64,000 bases of DNA from Epiperipatus broadwayi (GCA_028023455.1 JAQFVV010000565.1:126001-190000); one strand, 5' to 3'; positions 11,568-24,300 are shown, counted from the first letter of the stretch. Numbers and translations: made by a program. Notes: a model not told the origin generated them from the letters alone.

Positions 11568-12230
11568 CAGGGATTGGCAAATAGGGGCCTGAGGGCCACA
11601 TGAGGCCCACTAAGAGTTTTTATGTGGCCCTCCAAGACAATCAGAAAAATCCACCTTGAACTGAGATTTTCTTCTCGTGTGTGACCAAAGATTCGTTTTG
11701 TATTTTCCACTAGCATGGCCACTTCAATACATATGCACAGTGTAGATATGATGTGCAGTGCCTTTCCAGTTGATCTGGTTAATTTCAATTTTGTCTTTGC
11801 ACTAGCAAATATATGCATTTCAAACTTTAGTGTAACCATGAACCCTCTGAAAAAATGTAAAATCGATGATAAATGTCATGTGTTTAACGAAGTATAGACA
11901 AACAAATATTTCATTGGTAATACAGGGAATAAAGCAGTGTGTTTATTGTGTCATGAAAAGAAGGAGTGGCTCTCTGCTAACCTTTGCTTCCACAAAGTGG
12001 GCCCCGTTATTTTTTATAAGAACACTATATTTTTTGTTGTCAAAAATAACAAAGCAACGAGCAAGCTACATGGTTCTAAAAGTATAAATAATTACTATGG
12101 CATTATAAGCATAAAAAATATTTTTCTTGAACAATTGTTTAAGATTAATCATTTGCTTGTGGAAAGACAAAATGCCATAAGGATAAAAAGTGTGGATAGC
12201 TTTGAAAAATGGCTATCATAGCTTCTGGAT
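11568..12230 (+). pseudogene. hAT transposon remnant with BED zinc-finger N-terminus
   Basis: The left end 'cagggattggcaaat' followed by 'gggcc..gagggccacat' resembles hAT (Charlie-like) terminal sequence. From the ATG at 11838 the plus strand reads a Lys-rich start with 'IDDKCHVFNEV', a TAG at 11895 where the family normally has Trp, then 'TNKYFIG' and 'KAVCLLCHEKKEW' in the same frame. This matches the N-terminus of hAT/GTF2IRD2/ZBED-type proteins, with the first Cys pair of the BED finger visible. The expected His residues and the RNase-H-like catalytic domain are not recognisable. The right end is undefined; 12010-12230 is only tentatively included. Confidence 0.55.
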
Positions 12231-12409
12231 GAATATTATATGACACATGTAGGATCTATATTTAATTTAAAATGGTTAATAAGATAGATTATAGTAGGAA
12301 TTATGCCTAAGATCTAAGTCAAGCAAAAATTTCAACTCTAATTGATAAACACACATATTTTGGAATCTGGTTAAAGTTTTGGCAATTGGGAGAGTTGACC
12401 ATCAGTTAT
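12231..12409. other. Short unassigned spacer
   Basis: Nothing recognised. Confidence 0.4.
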
Positions 12410-12722
12410 CTTCATCATCATCATCAACTATTATCAATACACTGCAGGATGAGGGTCTTTCCAAGTTCAATCCATCTTCTCCAATCTTTAGCTTCTCTTC
12501 TCCACAACACCCCTGCACATTTTCTTATTTCATCCATTCATTTCACATATGGTCTCTTTCTCGCCCTTTTACAATCTCTTGGAATCCAGTTTAAGATTAC
12601 AGTTGTCCATATATTATCATCTGTTATAGCAATATGTCCAGCCCAACTCTATTTTAGTCTTTTAATTTTTTCAATGAAGTCAGTAACACCTGTTTGTTCT
12701 GTTACCCATATCATAGATATGG
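12410..12722 (-). mobile_element. RTE 3'-end fragment
   Basis: The minus strand matches the last part of the RTE reverse transcriptase ORF seen complete at 15.1 kb, ending in the typical (GAT)n tail. It is 5'-truncated and carries indels, so the reading frame is lost. Plus-strand frames across it are shadows. Confidence 0.8.
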
Positions 12723-13059
12723 TAGGATATGTAATTATTTTCAAATGATTACATTACACCCCAACCAAAGATGTGATATTGTAATTGTCCAGCAGGCATG
12801 CTTGAAAGCATAATTCAATAAAAAAATAATATTGATTTAACTAGTAAATACAACAAGCTAATGCTAACCAGTTCCTCCTGTCTATAATAAGATGGCACCT
12901 CAGTATATTATTTTAAAATGGTGAATTGTTGTCACTTCTATTTTTTCTACTTTGTATCTTTAAATCCATGCATATGTTTAGTATAAATATAGTTTAACTA
13001 TTCACTCCAAAGATTTTAAGGAGTTATTATGTCTGGATGATGAGTTCTGACATGAAATA
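12723..13059. other. Unassigned region
   Basis: Nothing recognised. Confidence 0.4.
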
Positions 13060-13345
13060 TGACTGCACTTTGTATTTTCACAGAAATTTTTCAGTGCTCT
13101 TTCTGTCATTATGAAATCTTGCAAATCACTTAAAAACATGGTTGTGACTCATGGTTTCACTGTTATACATAAGATGAATCATTTCAAATATTTTCCAACT
13201 TAAAACACAATGAAATCTTGGAAATCACTTAAATATATGGTTGTAACTCATGGTTTCACTGCCATACATAAGATGAATCATTTCAAATATTTCAGTGGTA
13301 GTTTTGCCCAGCTTAAAACACAATTCAATGTTAGTGTTGTATTAT
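13060..13345 (-). pseudogene. Mariner-type helix-turn-helix fragment with internal duplication
   Basis: On the minus strand 'LCFKLGKTTTEIFEMIHL' followed by 'MYGSETMSYNHIFK', a stop and 'FPRFH' matches the mariner/GVQW3 N-terminal domain more cleanly than the copy at 3.5 kb. A 99-bp direct duplication (units starting near 13111 and 13210) repeats the block around 'YGSETM'. There is no catalytic domain. Confidence 0.65.
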
Positions 13346-13850
13346 ATCAAGGGTTAAGATACAAAACACAAAGTCTTATTTCAGCATAACATATGATCCA
13401 GATATACTAACCTCTTAACATTTCCATGATAAATAGAAAAACTATATTACTATGTAACACATGCATTGATTTTAAGATGTCACTTTGAAAAGAGAGTACC
13501 AGTCACCTTTTCACTATAACACAATGCATGTATCCATCCAGTAATCTTCATTACTTTCATTAAACTATCCAAATTACTGACTTGTAATTTTAAACAGTCT
13601 AAGCCAAATTAACCTGCTCACTCAGGTGTATTAATATGATGCTAATCATTAATTATATATATTAATGGTCTCAGTTTTGTGACAAGTTCAAGTACTTTTG
13701 ATCTTTTACCAAAAGATTGAGGGACTCTATTTAAAAAGTGCTATAAATGAAGAGAATCAAATGATGTCATTTTGTTTAATAAAATAACTCCTAACATTTA
13801 AAAATTAACTAATTTTAATATTTATTTAAACAAGTCTGGTTGAGACCAGT
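13346..13850. other. Unassigned region
   Basis: Bases 13390-13480 resemble 3740-3860, probably the same dispersed unit as the mariner-like fragment. No gene is seen. Confidence 0.4.
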
Positions 13851-14680
13851 GCCAAATTTTTGTATGATGAAGGACTCTCCAATCCCTCTTCTCCTATCAC
13901 TAACCTTTTTTCTCCACATCATACCAGTTCACTTCCTTACTTCATTCATCCATCTCACATGTAGTCTCTTTCTAGGTTTTTTATAATCTTGGAATCCAGT
14001 TTAAAATTTCAACTGTCCATATATTATCACCTCTTCTTGCAATATGTCCAGTTAAACTCCAGTCTCTTAATTTTTTCATTGATGTCAGTAACACCTGGTT
14101 GTTCTTTCACCCATGTATTTCATTTTTGATCTTTCTTGTTACTCCTAACTCACATCTCTCTTTACTTCTTTGAGTGGTCTGAAGTCATGCATTGCTCTTC
14201 TGCAAAGTGTCCAGTCTCAGATATCTAAGAAAAAACTGATAAACTACATTTATTAAAAACCTTCCTTTTCAAACACATAGGCATATTTTGTTTCAGTATT
14301 GAGATATTTCTATCAAAATCATTCCAATTAAGCTAATTAATTTTATTCATTATGTTTACATCTGTGGTGATAATCTGACTAAGATATTTGCAACTGATCA
14401 TCATCAATCTTTATTTTCATCTTTTAAAAAATCCATTGAACAATACTTTGGTCTTCTTAACATTTACCATTAGTCCTACTTTTTTACTTTCATCTGATAA
14501 CTCTTACAACATTCCTTAAAACTCTGAAGCATTATTTGCAAAAGCATTTCCATCATCTGCAAAATCGAAATGCCTTAAATTATTTTTATTTACCTCTGTT
14601 CCCTTAGCTGTCCATTTTAATCACAAAATACTTCATACTAGCTGTAAAAAGTTTTGGAGATATATCATGGCATGATCTTG
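13851..14680 (-). pseudogene. Old RTE reverse transcriptase fragment
   Basis: The minus strand matches the C-terminal third of the RTE reverse transcriptase (from the FADD region to the end), but with many substitutions and indels relative to the 15.1-kb copy. It is 5'-truncated. Its divergence marks it as an older insertion of the same family lying just beside a younger one. Confidence 0.75.
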
Positions 14681-15126
14681 ATATGTATGTAGAACATCAG
14701 TTCATGCTGTAATTCTTAATGTTATTCCCAAATATAAAGAGAACATTGAATACCTTTAGAATGTTTAATAAGCGTTATGCTTTTCCACAAATCAATTATT
14801 TCATTCTAGATATATTATGATGCAAACCAAATTGCTGTGCTATATTAAGAGTTATTTTTTCTGTTTAAATTCTTTTTTTGTAAATAACTTCCATTGTAAA
14901 TATTGCCATTTATACACCTTTTTAATCACTTTTTGCAATGCAATCAAATAAATTTCGACTGACAGGTAGTGTTCATCAGTGCTACAATATCCAAATATAT
15001 ATGACATTAAGAATTCGAACATATTTTTACATATTTAAGTATATATAATTATATAAAACACATATATATTTTACATTATAGATTTTACAGAATATGATTA
15101 TCTTAATGCACCCAATAATAAGAATA
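14681..15126. other. Unassigned spacer between two RTE copies
   Basis: Nothing recognised apart from AT-rich sequence. Confidence 0.4.
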
Positions 15127-18110
15127 TCATCATCATCATCATCATCATCAACCATTATCAATCCACTGCAGGATGAAGGTCTCTCCAAGTTTAATCCATC
15201 TTCTCCAATCTTTAGCTTCTCTTTTCCACAACACCCCTGCACATTTTCTTATTTCATTCATCCATCTCACATGTGGTCTCTTTCTGGGTCTTTTACAATC
15301 TCTTGGAATCCAGTTTAAAATTTCAATTGTCCAACTATTATCATTTCTTCTAGCAATATGTCCAGCCCAACTCCATTTCAATCTTTTAATTTTTTCAATA
15401 AGGTCAGTAACACCTGTCTGTTGTCTTACCCATACATTGTGTTTTCGATCTCTTCTTGTTACTCCCAACATACATCTCTCCATACTCCTTTGAGTGGTCT
15501 GAAATCTCTGTATTGCTCTTCTATTAAGTGTCCAAGTCTCAGATCCATAAGTAAGAACTGGTAAAACACATTTGTTAAAAACCATTCTTTTCAAACACAT
15601 AGGCATATTTCCTTTTAGTATCAAGTTATTTCTACCAAAAGCACTCCAACCAAGTTTAATTCTATGATTAATTTCCTCCATTATGTTTCCATCTGTATTA
15701 ATAACCTGACCAAGGTATTTGTAACTGTTAACTTCTTCTAATTCTTCATAATCAATCTTTATTTTCATATTTTGAGCAAATCGATTAAACATTACTTTAG
15801 TCTTTTTAACATTTATCTTTAGTCCTACTTTTCTACTTTCATCTGCTAACTCCTGCAACATTTCCTGCAGCTCTGAAGCATTATTTGCAAAAACAACTAC
15901 ATCATCTGCAAAATCTAAATGACTTAAATACTCTCCATTTACTTTCATTCCTTTAGTTTCCCATTTTAATCCACAAAATATTTCTTGCAGCACTGCTGTA
16001 AAAAGTTTTGGAGATATGGAGTCACCTTGCCTTACACCTATGATTATGTAATCTAATTGTTGCTGTTGCATTTTTATAAATATTCTTTAAAATATGACAA
16101 TATCCTGGATCTATATCTTGATGATCCAATGCTTTAATCACTGAAGAAATGTGTATAGAATCAAATGCCTTTTCATAATCTACAAATCCAAAACATAATG
16201 ACAACTCATATTCATTTGTCCTTTCTATGACTTCTCTCAATACCTGGATATGATCTATTGTACTAAAACCACTTTTATATCCAGCTTGTTCTCTTGGTTG
16301 GTGGAAATCCAAAGTTCTCTGTAGACGAGTTGTAATTATCTTGGTAAAAATTTTATATAAAACTGATAAAAGGCTGATAGGTCTGTAATTTCTAATATCT
16401 TCTTTATCACCTTTTTTAAATATTAATATTATTACTGCATTCTTCCAATCTTCTGGTACATCTTTATCATTTAGACATTTGGTATATAACTTTGCTAAAA
16501 TTGTTTCTATTTCTTCACCTCCTTCTTTTAATATATCAATTATAATTCCATCATTTCCTGGAGCCTTTCATTTCTTCATACATTTAATTGCATGTCTTAC
16601 TTCTTCATTTAAAATTCCGGGCAATTCGGAAGATGTAATAGATATAGGAGGTACTTGTTCTTTATTACTATATAATTCTTTATAAAAATCTTCTACCAAT
16701 TTCATAATGTCATTTCTCTTTTTAGTAATAATTCCATCTTTTTTTCTTATTGCAGATATAAATTTCCTACCAATACCAAAATGTTGTTTAACATTCTTGA
16801 GACTTTTATTTTCTTCTACAGCTTTCCTTGCTATTTCACAGTTATACTTTCTTATATCATTTTCAACTCTTTTCCGTACCATTTTACAAAATTCGAGATA
16901 TTCAATTCTTTTTAATACATCATTTTTGTATATCTTCATATTCCTTCTTTTCTTCATAAATTCTCTAGTCTCAGTAGAAATTTTATTAGTCAATTGCTGC
17001 TTTTTTCTACCAGCTATCTTTGTTGCAGTTTTTAAAAGTGTATCAGTTATTTTCATATTAATTTCATTCAAATCTGAATCATGTTCAAAATCTCCTAACA
17101 CTTGAAACCTATTTGTAAGTTCTAATTTAAATTCATTAGAATGTTTCTGACGATTAGGAATATCAACTGTAAATATTGTTTTTCTTAATAATTTTTGTCT
17201 CTCTAGTTTTACATTAACACGTAACTTACACCTTACTAATCGATGGTCACTTCCTGTGTTAAATTTATTAAGAACATTACAATCTTGAAATATGTATTTC
17301 CTGTTAGTCAAAATATAATCCAATTCTGCTGTACCTTCATTTGGATGCTTCCATGTCAATTTCCTTTTAACATTTTTCTCAAAAAATGAATTCATAATAT
17401 AAAGTTTTTCTTTTTCTGCAAACTCCACAAGTCTATGTCCTCTCTCATTTCTATTACCATAACCAAAATTACCTACAGCAATTTCATCTTTCATTTGACT
17501 ACCAATTTTAGCATTAAAGTCTCCCATAACAATTTTAAAATGTTGTTTACTTTGATCAAAAGCCTTTTGTACATCCATATAAAAATCTTCTACTACTTCA
17601 TCACTATGAGAACTTGTTGGGGCATAAACCTGAATTATCTGCATTTGGTATCTGCTATTAAGTTGTATAACTAATCTTGCAACTCTGTCCGATACACCAT
17701 CAATCTCCACAATATTGTTCTTCCACTTTTTATTTATAATGAATCCTACTCCACTTGTATTTCCAATATGTGTGCCTTTATAATAGAGTATATGTCCACT
17801 TTTTAAATCAATTGTTTTTTCACCTTTTCTTCTAACTTCACAAAGTCCAATAATGTCCCATTTAATATAAGATAATTCTTCTTCTAATTCTTGCAATCTT
17901 CCTTCACTTGAAAGTGATCTGCAGTTGTAAGTACTTAAATAAAAAGTCATCATCAAATGGCAGCCTGGGTCCACAATCAGGGGATTCTTAGCACCCTCCG
18001 CCTTCGTCCACCAACCACTGCCTTGGTTGGTGACTTTACAGCCTCCTGGGAATAAGGGCCATGCTTTATTTTTGTCTCTCATAATTGTATATATGTATTG
18101 GAAAAATATT
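15127..18110 (-). mobile_element. Nearly complete RTE-clade LINE
   Basis: A single minus-strand element ends in (GAT)n at 15127 and carries one apurinic-like endonuclease plus reverse transcriptase ORF of the RTE layout. The 5' boundary is not certain; coding similarity begins about 17950 and the open frame reaches 18082. Copies of its 3' end lie at 12.4, 13.9, 36.2, 48.0, 52.9, 58.2 and 62.6 kb, so it is the best local master for that set. No flanking duplication was found because the 5' end is unclear. Confidence 0.85.
15148..18082 (-). pseudogene. RTE endonuclease/reverse transcriptase, one stop and one frameshift
   Basis: The endonuclease occupies about residues 45-285: 'STYNCRSL' (Asn53), 'CEVRR' (Glu82), 'YAPT' (153-156), 'GDFNA' (187-191), 'LDYIL' and 'SDHRLV' (278-283). 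The reverse transcriptase follows with 'KAPGNDGI', 'NYRPISLLS', 'VDYEKAFDSI' (motif A), 'GVRQGDS' (motif B) and 'FADDVVVF' (motif C), then a C-terminal region with 'GSETWTLN' and 'GHIARR'. There are two lesions. An in-frame TGA at 16568-16570 sits where CGA is likely. A 23-bp deletion near 16041, compared with the 63.5-kb copy, shifts the frame just before 'VRQGDS'. Otherwise the frame is open for about 2.9 kb, so the insertion is fairly young. The likely true start is one of the Met residues at 44-45. Confidence 0.85.
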
Positions 18111-18424
18111 TATCATTTACACAAACATTCATTCTCCCTTATCAGGCACTGAGAAGAAAGTCCATGGTGTTTCTTGATCTTAAACTCAGAGGTAAAAAGC
18201 CAATAAACTCACCATGCTGGCTAATGCATGTTGGTGAGCAGCCCATCCATGTTCGCATACTATTTGAATAATCACATAGTAATAACAGCTGCAACGACAA
18301 GAACGTATAGAGTGGACATTAGGAATTTGCCCTGCTCTGTTCCTTTAAGGCCTCCAAGAGGAATCAAAGGGTCTCCTTTCAGTTAATAGCAAACTCCTCA
18401 ACTATCTAATATTAATTGTTAAAT
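18111..18424. other. Possible RTE 5' untranslated region or flank
   Basis: Somewhat less AT-rich than its surroundings and directly upstream of the RTE ORF, so it may be its 5' UTR. There is no second copy in the window to test this. Confidence 0.3.
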
Positions 18425-18640
18425 GCCTTTTAGCACAATTCAACCTTATTTAAACTATCCAAGTACATTCAACTGTTATTAATAGCATACATGATAGTAT
18501 ATAACACTATGTTTCAAGTGGTGTTATTCGCCTCTCTTCTTCGAATGTTGTTGGCCGGACCAGTCACACTACTATTAATGTATCCAGATCTTCAGTTCTG
18601 TGTTACTGAATTTAAGATGGAGAGCTAAAAGAATCTTAGT
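18425..18640 (-). mobile_element. SINE B copy
   Basis: The minus strand carries the SINE B body: 'gaagaagagaggcgaataac', then 'ccacttgaaacatagtg', then the tail 'cagttgaatgtact' and 'tttaaataaggttgaatt'. Other copies are at 28.4, 43.4, 53.3, 55.7 and 59.5 kb. The CGAAGA...GAAAC arrangement with complementary AGAGG/CCACU arms resembles an eroded hammerhead. Confidence 0.6.
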
Positions 18641-20690
18641 ATTTCATCATTTATTTTGTTAGAGTATAAATTTGTTTAAACAGCTTAAATATTAACAAAA
18701 CACCATAAAGGGATTTGTAGAGATTCCACCTACTAGATTTTTTGGTGGCTTTATTAGGTCATTATGTGCTTCCCTTGCAGCCATATATTTGACAAATGTC
18801 AACTGTGTGATTTATGATTTGTGTTTGTCTACATATGCATAGGTCCATATCTGGTCAATTTTGATTGTGAAATAGAGTAGTACAGTGATATAACAGATTG
18901 TCCCAAATCTGCTGCTGAAGCGCCAGTAATATCTAAGAATATCAAATCTATTGGGCATTAGTTTTTGGATCTGTCAAAAAATATTGAAATCTCATAAGAA
19001 TTCCATTTTTATGGCACAATTCTTCAATTATAAATTCTTGATTTTCTATTCAAAAAAAGAGGATATTATTTGAGATGAATCTTGTGTGGGGAAACTATAT
19101 TTTGAGTTTTTGATAAATCTAATATCCCAAAGGTCTCTCAAATATTAAAAAGAATATGTTCTGGAAAATACATTGTAAGTTTTCATTCTTCCTTTCACTG
19201 AACAAGCTGCTCAACAATTGTAAAGATAAATTGCCCGTGGAATCATCCCAAAAGATAGTCTATAAAAATAAAAGCAATCAAATAAATCACCAAGCAGCAG
19301 ATTGTGGGAAATCGAGGACCAATTTATCAACAAGGGTGGCCCAACAGAACCATGAAGAGTTCCAAATAGTTCTCTATATTTATAGACCATAAGAAATAGC
19401 AAGGCCATAAATGTAATCTGACAAAAGCTGAAATTATGTGCTCTGAGAGGACAGAAAACGATAGGTTAATAAGGCTTGGACGATAGTCATTGATCAATTT
19501 GCTGTAAAGAAAGAGACTACCACTCTCCTATTGAAGAAGTGGATGTTATGAAAAAATTTAAATATTTTTGAATAATAAAACAAAACATTTAAATGAATTT
19601 AAATAATGAATAAAACTATAAAGTACACTTACTAACCAAGAACAATAAAGAAATGAATGAGCTATGAGTATGATATGTAATATATCGAAAGCATGCTAAA
19701 CATGAATAAAGTGTTCAGACAAAATATATATTGTTACCTTTAGTGTATAAATGCCAAAACATTTATACTACTAATATTAACAGATATTTATATATTTTCT
19801 GTGAGACAACTTATTTTCTGATATCATCAGGAGAAATACACGAAGAAAGAGCCATCCATTGCAAAAAAAGACTTAAGAGTACCAGTGATATTTTTCATGC
19901 TAATGTTTAATTGCCAAGTTCAGTGGGGCCAGTATTTACGAGTAGAATATGATAATACTCAGCAATATTAGATAAATGAGGATAATTACTGGACTATAGC
20001 CCAATTTACTTCTGAGTAGCATGTGATTGGATTGCATTTCAGTATATTTTGGAGTAAGATTGCATTAAAAGTAAATATTTTTCTGCTATTGAGATGAACA
20101 ATGGAGTTTTGTACCTTTGTTAGATTAGGATTAAGATTTCAATCTTTGAAAAAGATTTCCAAACTTTTCAAAGTTTTATTGACAGATTTTTAGAAAAAAA
20201 ATTTTTTTTTTTTTACGAATTCAAAACATCATCAAAAGCATAAATGAATCCCTGCATCCTATATTTGGCAGAACATAAAACAAATTTTGGGAGAGAGAAT
20301 TGAACTTTGAAGATTATTTATCCAAACAGAATCATAAACTGAGGTAAGAACCAAAGTTCCACTTGTTTTGAAAGCCTTCTTCAGTGTGAGTGGTTATAAT
20401 TAAATCTTGTTTACAGCAGCTTCTATAGAAAAACTATGAGGATCTTATAAAGATCCAAAAATATTTCTCATAATCATTATTATTCATTCACTGCAAGCTA
20501 TATTAAAGAATCAAGTCAATAATTTTTTTGCCAATTGCTGAGATCCCCTATACAGCAAACAGGACTGAGCCTAGAACCCAAATATTTGTCTTTTTTTTTA
20601 ACACAATTTCTCAGAATGAATAAGGTCTTTCTAACTTCAAGAAAAAAATGATAGAAAGGATATCTTCATTTTCATCATCATCATAATAAT
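18641..20690. other. Unassigned region with a doubtful Penelope-like fragment
   Basis: A plus-strand frame at 19156-19392 contains 'LNKLLNNCKDKLP', 'KIVYK' and 'TNLSTRVAQ', faintly like the linker and GIY-YIG region of Penelope proteins. I cannot confirm it. The rest shows nothing recognisable. Confidence 0.3.
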
Positions 20691-20694
20691 GACA

Positions 20695-21034
<340 letters not shown>

Positions 21035-21109
21035 TCAATTCAATTCAATTCTTATTTATTACATGCATTTCAACACTTTCGCTTTATAATAATAATAATA
21101 ATAATAATA

Positions 21110-22125
21110 TCTACATGTGCACAAAAATTTCCATATTTAGAAATTTCTGCCAAGATTACCCCTACAGATAGACCACCTTCTCTCCAGGGATATCTGAACA
21201 CACTACTTACACCATTATTAACAATCGACACTCTTAACTTTAAACCACCACAAGCCAAATATAAATATTGGGAAGTTTATCAACTTCTACATCCAAGTCA
21301 AGATGATGTACAAACTCCACTTCATATTAATAATAAACAATTATGTCGCAAATTCAAATTAAGGTCACTTGAACCAAAATACTTTGACTTTCTCCTAAAG
21401 ATAAATCTGGACTCGCTACCTACGCAACATTTTTTGAAATTTCAAAGAAACTATAAAGATATAGATGATATATGTAATCTTTGCCATAGAAACTTGGAGA
21501 CACAAAACCACCTTTTTTCTCATGCCCAAGTCTAGAAAATATTCGTGAAATTATTAGCACTTCACTCAAGGATAAAAAATCAATATGAAAACCCTTTTTG
21601 ACTGTTTTAAAAGGGGTATCTTTGCTGAAATAAGAATCTGCACATTTATACTCTATGCCTTATGGTATACAAGGTGTAATTTCATATACAATTATAACCT
21701 CAGATAAACATCCAAACACGTTCAGAAATAAGCTGCAAACCATACATGAAAGAGACATGAAAATTACAGATCAATCTAAGTACATTGACACCTGGAATAT
21801 ACAAGAACTTATATAAAAGCACTAACAAAAAACTATATCTAACATGGATCCTTGTGCCAGTTCTGAAGTCAACTGGCACAAATTAGACACATCACTGCTT
21901 TAATTTAATTGAAGTATATCTAATTGTATATAATCGTATGATTGAGTGATCATCATTGATTTTGTTGAACTGTTTTTTTTCTTAAAGACTTCTAGTTTGA
22001 TAATGCATACAATCACTGATCAAATCATTGTACATATATAGTTTTGTGAAACCAATTTATGTATAAGAACTATGTTGTCAAATGTAACTTGTATAATCTT
22101 TTAGAATACTAATAAAGTTTATCCT
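21110..22125 (+). pseudogene. LINE C-terminal fragment with zinc knuckle (CR1/L2-like), 3' end
   Basis: The plus strand is open from 21110 to a stop at 21533 (141 codons, no start). It reads 'LCRKFKLRSLEPKYFDFLLK' and ends in 'CNLCHRNLETQNHLF', the C..C...H pattern of the zf-RVT-type C-terminus of non-LTR reverse transcriptases. A one-base shift near 21523 would continue the pattern to the last Cys. The 3' UTR ends 'aataaagtttatcctttg' directly followed by AAT units at 22126, so the element tail merges with the microsatellite. The polymerase domain is missing. The clade is uncertain. Confidence 0.6.
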
Positions 22126-22462
<337 letters not shown>

Positions 22463-22495
22463 GCAAATAGTTTATACTTTGTGGCTAATTATGAA

Positions 22496-23259
22496 TCAAA
22501 ATATATAAAATGCGCTAATACGCACAAGCACACAAAGCTAAAAACAAATAAAGCAAATATATATTATTTTAATATCCATTCATTAAATGGCTAAGCGCTT
22601 TCAAGGTTTAAGCCCTCATAATCATAGCCATATTACAAAATATAATAAATTGACTTGGAGTGATGCAAATTTATGCAAATAAAATAATTATGCATTCCAT
22701 TTCTTGGATATTTTGTAGCAAGAGTCTTTTCTATTGATGGCATCACCATCTCTAGATATAAAGAAAGCTTCTTTTATCTTTCTTTTTAGATCATGCCACT
22801 CTCTGCATACCACCACTGGATTTCTCGGTTGACAATCATGCCCAGCTGAAGCACAGTGCTGCTTTGTTGGACACTGCTCATAGTTCAGTTTTTGTGCAGC
22901 ACCGTGCTTCAGCTGGGCATGATTGTCAACCGGGAAATCCAGTGGTGGTATGCAGAGAGCAGCATGATCTAAAAAGAAAGATAAAAGAAGCTTTCTTTAT
23001 ATCTAGAGATGGCGATGCCATCAATAGAAAAGACTCTTGCTACAAAATATCCAAGAAATGGAATGCATAATTATTTCATTTGCATAAATTTGCATCACTC
23101 CAAGTCAATTTATTATATTTTGTAATACGGCTATGATTATGAGGGCTTGAACCTTGGAAGCACTTAGCCATTTAATGAATAGATATTAAAATAATATATA
23201 TTTGCTTTATTTGTTTTTAGCTTTGTGTGCTTGTGCGTGTTAGCGCATTTTATATATTT

Positions 23260-23262
<3 letters not shown>
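22496..23262. mobile_element. Penelope-like 3' fragment as a large palindrome
   Basis: Reverse-complementary arms meet near 22880. Both arms encode the same protein tail; the plus arm at 22864-23070 reads 'HDCQPGNPVVV', 'LKRKIKEAFFISRDGDAINR' and 'ISKKWN', the C-terminal GIY-YIG-region pattern of Penelope-like proteins. Outside the ORF each arm has a motif with 'cttgaaagcgcttagcc' (GAAA, palindromic AGCGCU, complementary to an upstream 'ggcta'), resembling a decayed hammerhead. AAT repeats border both outer ends (22461 and 23263). Confidence 0.7.

Positions 23263-23309
<47 letters not shown>
23263..23309. repeat. AAT microsatellite
   Basis: Fifteen or so AAT units border the Penelope palindrome on the left and a minus-strand LINE 3' end on the right. 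Confidence 0.9.
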
Positions 23310-24045
23310 TTATTTAAAACAATGTATTCCATAGGTATATATAAAAGTCTAAATACGAACACAATATTAATAATAAACAAAAACAACAACAAAAAAGTAA
23401 AAACAAATATAATATCATATATATGAATACAGAAGTATATTACAATTGTTTATAAATTTTAATTACATATTAAATTTCATTTACAATTAAATGATGAATA
23501 TCAACATGACTATAATAGTCACTAATTATCCTTGGAGGTTTAACTAATATAGAATCTCTTAAACAATTAGTTCTAAATTTTGGAATGTAAAAAAAAATCT
23601 TACCATATTTCAAATGTATGTCAGAAACACTAAGAAATTTCACTAATGCAGTTCACTAAGTTTATTTACCCTTTGATTATCTTTGCCAAAAATAAAATAT
23701 CATTAAGATTCTTAATAGCTTTAATGAAACACAAGAAGACTTACATTCTGCTCCAAACTTTGTGTTGTAATAATTTGAACATTTTCTTTGTACTGCATCC
23801 AAAGCTCTACAATGAGAGTGATTGTTAGAGTTTCAAATAAGACTGCCATAATTTAGGATTAGTAATACCAAAAATATATATATGATATTCATAAGTTTCT
23901 TTATTAAAAAAGCCTACTCCCTTAAAGATGCAATCCACAACTTTAAAAGCCTTAGAGCATAAATAATGTATATGATTTGAGAACAGTAATTTAGAGTCTA
24001 AAATTATACCTAAATTTTTACTTTTGTTTACCTTCAAAATACCAC
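23310..24045 (-). pseudogene. LINE reverse transcriptase fragment (Jockey/CR1-like), decayed
   Basis: On the minus strand 'KNLGIILDSKLLFSNHIHYL' is the conserved 'LG(V/I)..DSKL.F..H' block after the polymerase motifs. It is followed by 'ALDAVQRKC' and further C-terminal similarity through frameshifts. The 3' end at 23310 adjoins an A/T trinucleotide run. Related sequence is at 27.49 kb. Confidence 0.6.
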
Positions 24046-24127
24046 ATCTTTTTAATATATAACAACAACAACAAATATTAATAATGATTATAATGATAAT
24101 GATGATAATCCAAACAACTTCGAATAC

Positions 24128-24300
24128 TTTTTAGAAAAACTCTTTATTTGTACATATATACATACATCTACATTTCGACTGTCCTGCAGTCTTCTTCAGA
24201 GCCAATTTACCAAGATTAAAGTAAAGTGGCTCTGAAGAAGACTGCAGGACACTGGAAACGTAGGTGTATTTATATATATACAAATAAAAAGTTTTGCAAA
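24128..24300. mobile_element. Penelope-type hammerhead region, inverted pair
   Basis: Minus arm (about 24131-24205) and plus arm (about 24221-24297) each read CUGAAGA, a hairpin, GAAA and a short palindromic stem III, followed by a (TA)-rich tail and 'acaaataaa'. The minus arm has the better stem II (GACUG/CAGUC), with one extra A after the core. The plus arm is mutated in stem II. This is the usual look of Penelope terminal-repeat ribozymes, here without any coding part. Confidence 0.6.

Noticed and set aside
15094-15564. Plus-strand frames over the RTE 3' ends (also near 12386, 36230, 62578, 62847)
   Set aside because: They are antisense shadows of the minus-strand RTE reverse transcriptase and recur with each copy.
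19156-19392. A 78-codon plus-strand frame as a gene
   Set aside because: Only faint similarity to Penelope linker sequence; no reliable motif, and stops follow in frame.
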